From an uncultured bacterium (GTDB lineage: Bacteria; Bacillota; Clostridia; Lachnospirales; Lachnospiraceae): a stretch of 37,724 nt of DNA. The stretch lies in contig CANRWP010000030.1 in assembly GCA_947643595.1 (NCBI GenBank), positions 1 to 37,724 of the forward strand. The letters run 5' to 3'. This document shows, in pieces, positions 21,479 to 29,945 of the stretch; the stretch's first letter is position 1, and the number at the start of each line of letters is the position of its first letter. Under the pieces are notes generated by a model that did no database searches, was not told the DNA's origin, and saw nothing but the letters and a program-made list of their open reading frames with translations. Made by a program: the position numbers and the translations under genes.

Positions 21479-22902
21479 AAAGCATCAGCGAATATCTGGA
21501 GAATGATAAAAACAAATGGGCACACCGCCCCTATATCAGCACAAAAGAAAACGGCGTCTGGCGTACCCGCACTTTCCGGGAAGTCATAGACGACATCCAG
21601 GGTCTGTCCAAATCCCTTCTCGCCCGCGGTCTGGAACAGAAAAACATCATGATCTGCTCGGAGAACTCCTACGAGTGGATTCTCCTGTACTTCGGCATCA
21701 TGGGGTATGTCGGCACCTGTGTGCCGGTGGATAAAGAGTGGACAGCCTGGGATCTTCAAAACACCCTGTCAGCTGTTTCCGTCTCAGCCATATTTTACTC
21801 CCGCTCCCGGGGAGAACGGTTTCGGTCTGTCATGGAACAAACTCCGGACATCTCCTGGTTTTGCATCGAGGACGTTCTGACCGATCTGATCCGGGAGGGA
21901 AAAGCCTCCAGGACGCCTCTGTACGGCAAGGTACAGACGGAACAAACCGCTATGATCCTGTTTACCTCCGGCACCACCAACGTCCCCAAAGCGATCCCCC
22001 TGACACAGCATAACCTGTTTGCCAACTGGGAAACGCTGTACCGGCGGACCCCCATGACAGAACAGGACATCTCCTACGTATTTCTGCCCTTTCACCACGT
22101 CTATACGGGCGTGGCCAACATATTATACACCCTTGTCTCCGGCATGCAGCTTTTTCTCTGTTCCGATCTGCAGCGCATGCTCCCGGAACTGATGGAAGTC
22201 CGCCCCACCGTTGTATGCACCGTGCCATTGTTTTTATATCGTATGTACGACGCCATGAACGACGCGCTCCTGGATATGCTGCAAAACATCCGTTTTCTCT
22301 ACTGCGGCGGCAGTTTTACGGACCCTGCTGTCAAGGAATACTTTATCAAGCAGGGCATCTGTCTTCTGGAGGCCTACGGCACCACGGAAACTTCCTCCGT
22401 CATCGCCCTCGCCCGCCCCGGCGATCCGGACCTCGCTGCAAACGGCGTTGTCCTCGAAAACCTCACAGTGCGGATCCTCACCCCTGACGAGAACGGCGTG
22501 GGAGAGATCGTCGTATCCGGCGAAAGTATCTCCGAAGGATATCTGAACCGGAATGACCGCTACTCCGAGTTTGACAAGGACGGCTATCACACCGGAGATC
22601 TGGGTATTCTTTCCCCCGACGGGCATCTGTACCTGAAAGGCAGAAAAAAACGTATGATTCTGACTGCCAACGGAAAGAACATTTATGTGGAGGAGTTGGA
22701 AGCGCTGCTCTTACAACATCCTCAGATCAAGACCGCCGCTGTCTTTGAGGAAAACCACCACCCCGCCGCCGCCGTTACAGCCGGCCTTTCCGAGGAAGAG
22801 ATGAGGAAATATCTCGCTCAGGTCAACAGCCGGCTGCCCCGCTACAAACAGATCCGTAAATTTTACTTAAAACCGGACATTCCCGGAGGACGTATCAAAT
22901 GA
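21475..22902 (+). CDS. AMP-dependent synthetase/ligase (acyl- or aryl-activating enzyme) with unusual A10 motif
   Basis: 475 residues of the ANL superfamily: P-loop A3 FTSGTTNVPKA (163-173), A5 YGTTETS, A8 GDLGILSPDGHLYLKGR, and a short C-terminal domain. The A3 motif has Asn where Gly is usual. The A10 motif, normally PxxxxGK(I), reads PDIPGGRIK at the very end, so the catalytic lysine position appears to be Arg473 and the protein stops two residues later. This would weaken adenylation unless another residue takes over. It would activate a carboxylic acid for the following acyltransferase; no carrier protein is encoded nearby. The ATG overlaps the dikinase stop (ATGA) and follows GAAGGAG. 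Confidence 0.87.
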   Translation: MKSISEYLENDKNKWAHRPYISTKENGVWRTRTFREVIDDIQGLSKSLLARGLEQKNIMICSENSYEWILLYFGIMGYVGTCVPVDKEWTAWDLQNTLSAVSVSAIFYSRSRGERFRSVMEQTPDISWFCIEDVLTDLIREGKASRTPLYGKVQTEQTAMILFTSGTTNVPKAIPLTQHNLFANWETLYRRTPMTEQDISYVFLPFHHVYTGVANILYTLVSGMQLFLCSDLQRMLPELMEVRPTVVCTVPLFLYRMYDAMNDALLDMLQNIRFLYCGGSFTDPAVKEYFIKQGICLLEAYGTTETSSVIALARPGDPDLAANGVVLENLTVRILTPDENGVGEIVVSGESISEGYLNRNDRYSEFDKDGYHTGDLGILSPDGHLYLKGRKKRMILTANGKNIYVEELEALLLQHPQIKTAAVFEENHHPAAAVTAGLSEEEMRKYLAQVNSRLPRYKQIRKFYLKPDIPGGRIK

Positions 22903-23981
22903 ATTACCGAGTGATCAGCTTTTCATCAGAAGAACAGTATATCCGCAAATTTCTGGAACTTCCCGGCAGACTTTATTCCCGGAAGGAAATCATGCAGCAG
23001 CCGGAGGAAGAACGGCGCATCCTGACGGGAACCCATGTGCTGAGCCATTATTTCACGGTCTTTCCGCTGCTTGTCCTGGACGAGGAGAAAAATCCCGTGA
23101 GCCGCGCAGTCCTGACGGTCTACCCCGGCGACAGGACAGCTTACCTCGGCTTTTTCGAGAGTGAAAATAACGAAAAGGCGGCCTCCATGCTGCTCCAAAA
23201 AGCGGAAAAAATTGCCGTGAATCAGAACTGCGACAAAATCTGCGGTCCTATTGACGCCTCCTTCTGGATCCGCTACCGCTTTAAGACAAACTGTTTCGAC
23301 CGCTCCTACACCGGGGAGCCGTACAACAGGGATTACTATACCGCCCTGTGGCAAAAATCCGGATATGAGGTGACAGAACGTTACTACTCCAACCACTACC
23401 GGAGCGTGGAACGTTCTCATCAAAACGCCCTGTTCTCCGCCAGGCTTGCCCAAAAACAGGAGGAGGGCTACCGGATCGGGAGTCCCTCCAAAGATACTTT
23501 CGACCGCACGCTGATCGAAGTCTACGAGCTTCTGATCGAGCTGTATCAGAATTTTCCGGCCTACAAGCGCATCAGCAGAGAGGAGTTTGTCTCTCTCTAC
23601 AGTTATCTGAAAATGCTGATTCGCTATCCCATGGTAAAGATGGCTTACTATCAGGGGAAAGCCGTCGGTTTTTTCATCAGCATTCCGGACTACGGGAACG
23701 CGGTGTACGGAAAACTCACCCTGCTCGATTATCTGCGCATCCTGAGAATCCATGCAAAGCCCGCCTCCTACGTGATGCTTTATATGGGTATAGACGCCTC
23801 CCACCATGGTCTCGGCAAAGCCATGGCCGAGGCAATAAAAGAAGAACTGAAAATCTCGGGCGTCCCCTCCGTCGGCGCGCTGATCCGTCAGGGCAACATC
23901 AACAAGGATTACTTTCAGGAGCTGATCGACTGCGAGTATGAATATGTATTGTTACATAAAAATCTGACCGGCGGTTTTTGA
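22899..23981 (+). CDS. GNAT-like acyltransferase, last gene of the operon
   Basis: 360 residues. The C-terminal part (about 200-340) has a GNAT-like pattern: AYYQGKAVGFFISIPDYGNA, then ASYVMLYMGIDASHHGLGKA, whose HHGLGKAMAEA resembles the acyl-CoA loop, and a final strand CEYEYVLLHKNL. The N-terminal half (LTVYPGDRTAYLGFFESEN, then CGPIDASFWIRYRFKT) looks like a second, divergent GNAT fold, as in long N-acyltransferases of unknown substrate. Its ATG overlaps the ligase stop by four bases, so it is coupled. It probably transfers an acyl group made available by the ligase, or modifies the prenylated product. Exact chemistry unknown. Confidence 0.72.
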   Translation: MNYRVISFSSEEQYIRKFLELPGRLYSRKEIMQQPEEERRILTGTHVLSHYFTVFPLLVLDEEKNPVSRAVLTVYPGDRTAYLGFFESENNEKAASMLLQKAEKIAVNQNCDKICGPIDASFWIRYRFKTNCFDRSYTGEPYNRDYYTALWQKSGYEVTERYYSNHYRSVERSHQNALFSARLAQKQEEGYRIGSPSKDTFDRTLIEVYELLIELYQNFPAYKRISREEFVSLYSYLKMLIRYPMVKMAYYQGKAVGFFISIPDYGNAVYGKLTLLDYLRILRIHAKPASYVMLYMGIDASHHGLGKAMAEAIKEELKISGVPSVGALIRQGNINKDYFQELIDCEYEYVLLHKNLTGGF

Positions 23982-24356
23982 TCAGCTCAACATTCCCCCC
24001 AGCATTCCGCCGCCCACACACAGCAGCACGGTCGTCGAAAAGTCCGTGGAAAGCTGTGGAAAGGAGTGATTCACAATGACAGATACCGCAAACAGCACCA
24101 CAAAATACAGCGCCCCCATTATGGCGCCCCAGAAGAATTTTTTTCTCCCCTTCTTCTTTCCGGTGAGAAATCCGGCAAAAAAGGAGGCGGCGATATAGAT
24201 CAGAATAATGCACACATTTACCACCTTCTCCGACAGGTGCAGCCTGTAGAGCAAAAAGGCGAGCAGCAGCAAAAACCCTCCCGTAAGAATATAAGAAAAC
24301 AGCAGGCACTTTAACGTAAATAATATCTGCGGCATATATTTTTTGGTGACAGACAT
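23982..24356 (-). CDS. TIGR04086-family small membrane protein
   Basis: 124 residues with four membrane segments (about 10-36, 42-64, 70-92, 100-122) and the family-like Gly-rich end CVGGGMLGGMLS and loop FFAGFLTGKKKGRKKFFWGA. The function of the family is unknown. ATG follows GGAGGGGGG. It is convergent with the acyltransferase gene; the two stop codons are directly adjacent, with no terminator between them. Confidence 0.8.
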   Translation of the reverse strand: MSVTKKYMPQILFTLKCLLFSYILTGGFLLLLAFLLYRLHLSEKVVNVCIILIYIAASFFAGFLTGKKKGRKKFFWGAIMGALYFVVLFAVSVIVNHSFPQLSTDFSTTVLLCVGGGMLGGMLS

Positions 24357-24426
24357 ATTTCCCCCCTCCGGGAATAACTCCCAAATAAAAACTTTGTAAT
24401 ATTTTCCTTAAAGAAATATATGCTTC

Positions 24427-24490
24427 TTGACAACTCAGTATTCTGTTTTATAATATATATCTTGTTCAGGGGTACATAATTTTGTATAAT
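24427..24490 (+). promoter_or_regulatory. Tandem sigma-A promoters for the CNNM/CorC gene
   Basis: Promoter 1: TTGACA (24427-24432), 16-base spacer, TATAAT (24449-24454). Promoter 2: TTGTTC (24462-24467), 17-base spacer, extended -10 TGTATAAT with TATAAT at 24485-24490. A GC-rich dyad GGGCC...GGCCCG lies in the leader after promoter 2. Confidence 0.7.
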
Positions 24491-24548
24491 ATCGGGCCGA
24501 AATCCCCCCTCTTTAAGGCAGGCCCGTATAATAAAGAAAGGAATTCTC

Positions 24549-25835
24549 ATGGATACCACCGGTGTCATACAACTTCTTATCTTACTTGTTCTTCTGATTT
24601 TATCAGGTTTCTTCTCTTCCGCAGAGACCGCGTTGACCTGCGCCAATAAAGTTCGCATACGCTCCCTCGCCGACGAAGGCAATAAGAGAGCCCTGCGCGT
24701 GCAGATCATTCTGGAATCTTACAGCAAAGTCCTCAGCACGATACTGATCGGCAACAATATTGTCAACATCGGCGCCTCCTCCCTCGCAACCACGCTGACG
24801 ATCCGCCTGTTCGGCAACCGGTTTGTCGGTATCTGTACCGGGATATTAACTTTTCTGGTGCTGATATTCGGTGAGATCGTACCCAAGACCTGGGCCGGTT
24901 CCCACGCCGACCGAATAGCTCTTGCCTACAGCGGTATCATACATATCCTGATGACTCTGCTGACACCGGTCATCTGGATCGTGGACAATATCGCGCAGGG
25001 GATCATCCGTCTTTTTCATCTTGGGGCAAAACCGGGTGAAGGGAATATCACACAGGAGGAACTGCGGACCTATGTGGATGTCAGCCACGAGGAAGGCGTC
25101 ATCGAATCCGGAGAGAGGAAATTTATTCACAATGTGTTCGATTTTTCCGATTCCACTGCCGCAGAGATCATGATCCCAAGGATCAACATGACCTCCCTGT
25201 CCTCCGACTCTACCTACGAGGAGATCTTTACGCAGTTTAAAAAGACCATGTACACCAGGATCCCGGTCTACGAAGACGATAATCCGGATAACATTATCGG
25301 TTTTGTCCATATGAAGGATTTTATTCTGACGAAGGATTCTCCGAGATTTAAGGTAAATAAGATCCTGCGGAATGTCTATTACACATACGAGCGGAAAAAA
25401 ACTTCCGATCTGTTTGTGGAACTCCGCGAAAAGGCGACTAACATTGCCATTGTGCTGGACGAATACGGCTCCGCCGTCGGTATGATCACAATGGAAGATC
25501 TCCTGGAGGAGATCGTAGGAGAGATCCGGGACGAGTACGACGCGGACGAGGCGGAACTGATCAAGAAGATCGACACGCACAGATACCTCATCGAGGGCAG
25601 CATGAAAGTCGATGACGTCAATGAGGCGCTGAATCTCTCTCTGGAGTCCGAGGATTACGATTCCATCGGCGGCATTATGATCGACAGGCTGGACCGTCTG
25701 CCGAAAAACAATGAGACTGTAGTGCTGGAGAACGGTATTTCACTGCAGGCAAGGGGCATTTCACAGAACAGGATCCGAAACGTACTGATCAAGTTTCCCC
25801 AGGTCCCGGACGATGAAAGGGATACGGACAGTTGA
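24549..25835 (+). CDS. CNNM/CorC (HlyC) family membrane protein
   Basis: 428 residues: DUF21/CNNM membrane domain (1-190; LSGFFSSAETALTCANKVR, ILIGNNIVNIGASSLAT, IFGEIVPKTWA), a CBS pair (about 205-335; IMIPRINMTSLSSD, VLDEYGSAVGMITMEDLLEE) and a C-terminal CorC/HlyC transporter-associated domain (340-420). Members are divalent cation, mainly magnesium, transporters or regulators; the old hemolysin label is historical. The ATG follows AAAGGAATT and strong promoters lie upstream. Monocistronic, with a clear terminator after it. Confidence 0.93.
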   Translation: MDTTGVIQLLILLVLLILSGFFSSAETALTCANKVRIRSLADEGNKRALRVQIILESYSKVLSTILIGNNIVNIGASSLATTLTIRLFGNRFVGICTGILTFLVLIFGEIVPKTWAGSHADRIALAYSGIIHILMTLLTPVIWIVDNIAQGIIRLFHLGAKPGEGNITQEELRTYVDVSHEEGVIESGERKFIHNVFDFSDSTAAEIMIPRINMTSLSSDSTYEEIFTQFKKTMYTRIPVYEDDNPDNIIGFVHMKDFILTKDSPRFKVNKILRNVYYTYERKKTSDLFVELREKATNIAIVLDEYGSAVGMITMEDLLEEIVGEIRDEYDADEAELIKKIDTHRYLIEGSMKVDDVNEALNLSLESEDYDSIGGIMIDRLDRLPKNNETVVLENGISLQARGISQNRIRNVLIKFPQVPDDERDTDS

Positions 25836-25882
25836 ACTTTTCGATTCGGCCGCTCCCCATAACAGGACATTGTACATCCAAT

Positions 25883-25937
25883 CCTGCCTTCGGTAATCAG
25901 ACATGGAAGTCCTTACCGCACAGGCAGGTTTATTTTT
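25883..25937 (+). terminator. Intrinsic terminator after the CNNM gene
   Basis: CCTGCCT (25883-25889) pairs with AGGCAGG (25922-25928), with an inner CGGTAA/TTACCG stem (25891-25896 with 25913-25918), followed by TTTATTTTTTT. Confidence 0.85.
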
Positions 25938-25968
25938 TTACAACACAGGAAGCCGGATTATGACAATC

Positions 25969-26802
25969 TTACAATTTCGCCTCCGACAACATAAGCTCTA
26001 TCGTATCCATCTCCTTTTCGATGATCTTTTCTCTGTTTTCCAGGAGTCCAACAAATGCCTCCACCACTGCCGTCGCGCTCAGATTACTATAATTTTTATA
26101 GTAATCAAATCGATCAAAATCTCCTTTGCATAACAGCACATAGTCCGCCATCTCCCCCAGCACGGAATTTTCATATTCTGTGATCGCAATGATCGGAAGC
26201 CCTTTCTTTTTCGCCAGTTCCGCGCCCTGTAAGACCGTTTTGGTGATTCCTGATTTGGAGATTGCAAGCAGAGCGTCCCCCTGGTCCGCCAAATTGATCG
26301 TATTCAGGTAATAATCCGCCAGTTCGCTGTAGACAGCCCTGATCCCGGCACGTCCCAGGCGAAAACTCAGATGCTTCGCCAGTGTTCCGGTATCGCCCGC
26401 GGCAATGATATACACCTGTTTACAGTCATTCAGGATCCTGGCGGATTCTTTCATGGAATCAATATTTATTTTGCTGCCGAGGGTCTGCATCATCTCCGCG
26501 AAGGCGTGGAAAAATCCCCTTACCACGTCATCGCTGTCCCCGCCCTTTTTTTCTTCTTTCTTGATCGTCCCCATATCGCGCGCAAGCATCGTCCGGAATG
26601 CCCAGTATCCCTCGTAGCCCGCATGTTTGCACATCCGCATGACAGTCGCCTCACTCACGTCGCTCGCCTTCGCCAGATCTTTTACCGTGTACTCCACCAC
26701 CAGATCCGGATATCTCAGAATATAATTCGCCGCCTTTTTCTCCATCGGTGAAAACTCATTATAAATTTTCTGAATCACATTGATCACACCGTCTTCTCCC
26801 AT
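25969..26802 (-). CDS. MurR/RpiR-family regulator
   Basis: 277 residues: N-terminal HTH_6 domain (NEFSPMEKKAANYILRYP, then AKASDVSEATVMRMCKHAGY) and a C-terminal SIS sugar-phosphate-binding domain (YIIAAGDTGTLAKHLSFRL, LLAISKSGITKTVLQGAELA). Such regulators sense sugar phosphates. It is transcribed in the same direction as, and just downstream of, the six-gene sugar operon but has its own promoter and is separated by a terminator, so it is the likely controller of that operon. ATG follows AGGGGG. Confidence 0.93.
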   Translation of the reverse strand: MGEDGVINVIQKIYNEFSPMEKKAANYILRYPDLVVEYTVKDLAKASDVSEATVMRMCKHAGYEGYWAFRTMLARDMGTIKKEEKKGGDSDDVVRGFFHAFAEMMQTLGSKINIDSMKESARILNDCKQVYIIAAGDTGTLAKHLSFRLGRAGIRAVYSELADYYLNTINLADQGDALLAISKSGITKTVLQGAELAKKKGLPIIAITEYENSVLGEMADYVLLCKGDFDRFDYYKNYSNLSATAVVEAFVGLLENREKIIEKEMDTIELMLSEAKL

Positions 26803-26833
26803 CTGTTTACCCCCTGTTTATAATCTGATATAT

Positions 26834-26862
26834 ATTATATCTTTAACGAGTTCCAAATTCAA
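26834..26862 (-). promoter_or_regulatory. Promoter of the RpiR gene
   Basis: Minus strand TTGAAT (26857-26862), 17-base spacer, TATAAT (26834-26839). Confidence 0.65.
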
Positions 26863-26872
26863 TTTTTTTGAG

Positions 26873-26903
26873 AAAAAAATCGCTTAAGCCGCATGACCTA
26901 AGC
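26873..26903 (-). terminator. Intrinsic terminator at the end of the sugar operon
   Basis: On the minus strand GCTTAGG pairs with CTTAAGC (one G-U) around a short loop, followed by GATTTTTTT. It lies between the second aldolase gene and the RpiR promoter. Confidence 0.75.
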
Positions 26904-26947
26904 AATTTTTCCATAACGTTCTCCTTGTATTCCCACGGTATAAATAT

Positions 26948-27802
26948 CTAAAACCTGCACAGCGCTTTCATGCGCTCCTCCACATAAGGCTGCAGTCTGG
27001 CCTGTATGTACTCCGGATAATTTATTATCTTTACCGGATCGAAATTATCGGCATTCTCGTCCATAAAACTCTGCATGGCGTCATAATATTTTCTCAGAAA
27101 TTCCGTCCCGAGATTGAATTTTCGTATTCCCTTTGAAAAGGCAGCGGTAAGCTGATCATCCGGGATGCCGCTCCCCCCATGCAATACAAGAGGCACGTTT
27201 ACGGCCGCCTTTATTTCCTCCAGACGTTTCAAATTCAGATGGGGCGTTTCCTTATATTCCCCGTGGGCATTGCCGATGGATACGGCGAGAGAATCCACGC
27301 CCGACTCTCTGCAGAATCTCTCCGCTGCGTCCGGTTTTGTAAACAGATCTTCCCTGTAGTTATCTGCCTCCGCAGCGCTGCCGACGTGCCCGATTTCTCC
27401 TTCTACAATGGCGCCAAGCTCATGCGCTCTCCTCACAACGGCTTTTGTCATGGAAATATTGGTATCCAGATCATGCATGGAACCATCCATCATGACAGAC
27501 AGGAACCCTTTCCCAACCGCATCTACAATGGAGTCGTATGTATAATCATGGTCCCGGTGAAGTCCCACAGGTACTTTCACCCCGGACGCCAGTTCCTCCA
27601 CCATGGCGGCATATCCGGATAAATTGCAGGTATGCTGCAGCGATGCATGCTCCGGATAAAGCATGACGATAGCCGGCGTATTGGTTTCCTCCGCAGCGCA
27701 TATGACAGAACGTGCCATAATGAAGTCCATGCAGATAAATGCGATGACCGCCGTATTCTTCTCTTCCGCCATTTTTAATATATTCTCTACTCTCTCATAC
27801 AT
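26948..27802 (-). CDS. Class II ketose-bisphosphate aldolase, divergent copy
   Basis: 284 residues of the FbaA/GatY/IolJ family. Zinc and catalytic residues: D84 and H85 in LHRDHD, H180 (GNAHGEY), H208 (LVLHGGSGIP) and the phosphate loop KFNLGTE. The usual HLDHG is HRDHD here and the usual E-x-G-x-(I/L)-G loop is EGEIGHVG, so substrate preference probably differs from standard fructose-1,6-bisphosphate aldolase. Start ATG 27802 (MYERVENILKMAEE) follows AAAGGA; a longer frame reads into the kinase gene and is rejected. Last gene of the sugar operon; a second, more canonical aldolase lies two genes upstream. Confidence 0.88.
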   Translation of the reverse strand: MYERVENILKMAEEKNTAVIAFICMDFIMARSVICAAEETNTPAIVMLYPEHASLQHTCNLSGYAAMVEELASGVKVPVGLHRDHDYTYDSIVDAVGKGFLSVMMDGSMHDLDTNISMTKAVVRRAHELGAIVEGEIGHVGSAAEADNYREDLFTKPDAAERFCRESGVDSLAVSIGNAHGEYKETPHLNLKRLEEIKAAVNVPLVLHGGSGIPDDQLTAAFSKGIRKFNLGTEFLRKYYDAMQSFMDENADNFDPVKIINYPEYIQARLQPYVEERMKALCRF

Positions 27803-27828
27803 TCTTTCTGTTTCCTTTCGTTGTCTTT

Positions 27829-29025
27829 TTAACGCTCTGCCAGCTCCGGCAGCAATCCTCCCGCAAAATAGTCTCCCAGTCCGACAACCGTCGGATGCTC
27901 CACAAAACTCATATCCTTTGTCGGAACACAGCACATCGGAAGCTTCGATTTTCCGGTGATCTGCCGGCAAAATTCCGCGCTGATTTCCTTTTCCGGAAGC
28001 TTTCTTATTTTTTCATATTCCGAAACTCCGAACGTGTCTCCACAGCAAAAACGGGTGGAAGCCAGAGCGACACCGCCCCGGAGCGCTCTTTCCAGCATAT
28101 TGGCCCGTTCGCCGCAGGCTAACGCCCACATGGCAGAATGCACGATCACAGTGGGAATGCCCGATTTTTCATAGGCGTACTCCACCGCCTCAAGCACCTC
28201 GTCAGGATTCAGAATATCGATCCTGCGTCCCATATATTCCTGAAGCTCATCTTCGTTCATGCTGAGAATATCGACCACTCCGCGCAGCTGTTCGTGCGCA
28301 TAGCAGCGATGTTCTTTCACGATATAACATCCGTCCTCCATCACCACAAGCGCGTCCTCTGGAAGAGCGCGCAGAAGTTCGCGCACCTCCCCCATTCTCT
28401 CTTCCATAATCTTAAAGTCCAGCACTTCGCTGAAGCAGGACAGCAGAAATACTTTCGCGCTTCCGAGCATTGGCGCAAAATCCTGGGATATCACCATATT
28501 CATGCTGTCTATATCCCTCGAAAACATCACCCTGTTCTCCCGCGGCGTCACAAAATCAATGTCATTTGCCCGCACATGTACATTCGCCTGATAGGACAGA
28601 ATAACATGGGGATAAGCATTTGTGTGATCCAGTCCGACACTCGGGAAATAGTGTATTCCCGGCATGACCAGTTCTTTTATATATCGGTTGAAACAGGTCG
28701 TCTGTATAACGCTCTCATATCCGATCTTCCGGATGGCTGTAGCCGCCCGCATGGCCGTTCCGCCGATCGTAATACGGTAGTTGAAGTGATCTGCAAAATC
28801 CGTACAGATCCCGGGAGTCTCCGGAACAATTTCTCCGCCGGTTCCCTCCATCATATAGGCCAGACATACGATCAATAGAGCCCTCTCGGAATCGAGCGCG
28901 ATATCGCTCCGAATTTCAGACCGCCTGACATCAAATCTCCGGATCAGTTCTTCTATAACAGAAAGATCCCAGTCCAGTTCATAGTCAACGCACGCGTGGA
29001 ATCCCAACGCTATTTTTTCTCCCAT
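27829..29025 (-). CDS. Sugar kinase of the ADP-dependent glucokinase/phosphofructokinase type
   Basis: 398 residues in a ribokinase-like fold. Features: NYRITIGGTAMRAATAIRKI (Gly-Gly hinge near the sugar site), SMNEDELQEYM (N-x-x-E-type metal motif), and GLGDYFAGG with catalytic D385. Overall length and layout resemble the ADP_PFK_GK family rather than the 300-residue PfkB kinases. It sits between two aldolase genes, which suggests phosphorylation of a ketose or ketose phosphate before aldol cleavage. Whether ADP or ATP is the donor cannot be read from sequence. Start ATG 29025 (MGEKIALGFHACVDYE) follows GGAGG. Confidence 0.7.
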   Translation of the reverse strand: MGEKIALGFHACVDYELDWDLSVIEELIRRFDVRRSEIRSDIALDSERALLIVCLAYMMEGTGGEIVPETPGICTDFADHFNYRITIGGTAMRAATAIRKIGYESVIQTTCFNRYIKELVMPGIHYFPSVGLDHTNAYPHVILSYQANVHVRANDIDFVTPRENRVMFSRDIDSMNMVISQDFAPMLGSAKVFLLSCFSEVLDFKIMEERMGEVRELLRALPEDALVVMEDGCYIVKEHRCYAHEQLRGVVDILSMNEDELQEYMGRRIDILNPDEVLEAVEYAYEKSGIPTVIVHSAMWALACGERANMLERALRGGVALASTRFCCGDTFGVSEYEKIRKLPEKEISAEFCRQITGKSKLPMCCVPTKDMSFVEHPTVVGLGDYFAGGLLPELAER

Positions 29026-29048
29026 AATCTCCTCCCTTTTCCGGACGT

Positions 29049-29909
29049 TCAATATAACGCCGCCTTGCCGTCCGCCTGAAACAGTTTGATTTTTTCTGCT
29101 GCCGCTTTTTTCAGCACCTCGATACACGGCGGATAGATCTGGTTCGGCTCGCGGATCGCATCGTCCTGAAGCATCTCCCGACATTTCCGGTAAAACGGAT
29201 CTTTGATATCGCTGGAAATATTGATCTTATTCACACCGTGCTCCACCGCTTTCGCGATCTCGCTGTCCTTGTTGGAAGACCCCCCGTGCAGCACCAGCGG
29301 CACGCTGACCTGTCTTTTGATCTCGTCCAGTATATCGATGCGCAGCAGCGGTTTCTTATCTTTCGGGTAGATCCCATGGCATGTCCCGATGGCTATCGCC
29401 AGCGCGTCAATGCCTGTTTTTTCCACAAAGTCTCCGGCCTGTTTTGGGTTTGTATAGAGAATCTCATCCGGCGGAGTCGTCTCATTGGAATCCGTATTCC
29501 CTATCGTCCCGAGTTCTCCCTCCACGGACACATTCACCGCGTGAGCCGCCTCGCAGACCTTTTTGCAGATCGCCACATTCTCTTCGTAGGTCTGTCTGGA
29601 AGCATCGATCATCACAGAGGTATAGCCGCATTGAACTGCCTCCATCACCTGCTCAAAGGAAGCCCCGTGATCGAGATGGATACACACGGGCACGGATGCC
29701 TGATGCGCCTCCTCTATGACCGCCTTGATAAAAGACGGCTTCACAAAATGCAGCTCATCCGGATGAATCGCAATGATAACCGGCGAGCCGGTCTCTTCGC
29801 ACGCCTCCATCACTCCGGTCAGAATCATATTGCTCGAAGTATTAAAAGCAGGTACCGCAAAATTGTTTTTGTTTGCGGGTCCCAAAATATCTTTCATATT
29901 CATTAACAT
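29049..29909 (-). CDS. Class II ketose-bisphosphate aldolase (canonical copy)
   Basis: 286 residues. HLDHGASFE with D80 and H81, VEGELGTIG, GTCHGIY with H178, LVLHGGSSN with H208 and KINISSD are all in place, as in fructose- or tagatose-bisphosphate aldolases, which split ketose bisphosphates into dihydroxyacetone phosphate and an aldehyde phosphate. Start ATG 29909 has AGGAGG eight bases upstream; a TTG two codons earlier is too close to it. The gene follows the permease by 36 bases and precedes the kinase by 23, so it is in the operon. Confidence 0.92.
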   Translation of the reverse strand: MLMNMKDILGPANKNNFAVPAFNTSSNMILTGVMEACEETGSPVIIAIHPDELHFVKPSFIKAVIEEAHQASVPVCIHLDHGASFEQVMEAVQCGYTSVMIDASRQTYEENVAICKKVCEAAHAVNVSVEGELGTIGNTDSNETTPPDEILYTNPKQAGDFVEKTGIDALAIAIGTCHGIYPKDKKPLLRIDILDEIKRQVSVPLVLHGGSSNKDSEIAKAVEHGVNKINISSDIKDPFYRKCREMLQDDAIREPNQIYPPCIEVLKKAAAEKIKLFQADGKAALY

Positions 29910-29945
29910 CGTCAAATCCTCCTGTAGATTGAATCAAAATTTGTA

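Noticed and set aside
24549..25835. Hemolysin toxin
   Set aside because: The historic HlyC name applies to the family, but domains are those of CNNM/CorC ion transporters.
26948..27970. Long N-terminal extension of the second aldolase
   Set aside because: The extra 56 residues overlap the kinase end and have no aldolase character; start at 27802 is better.
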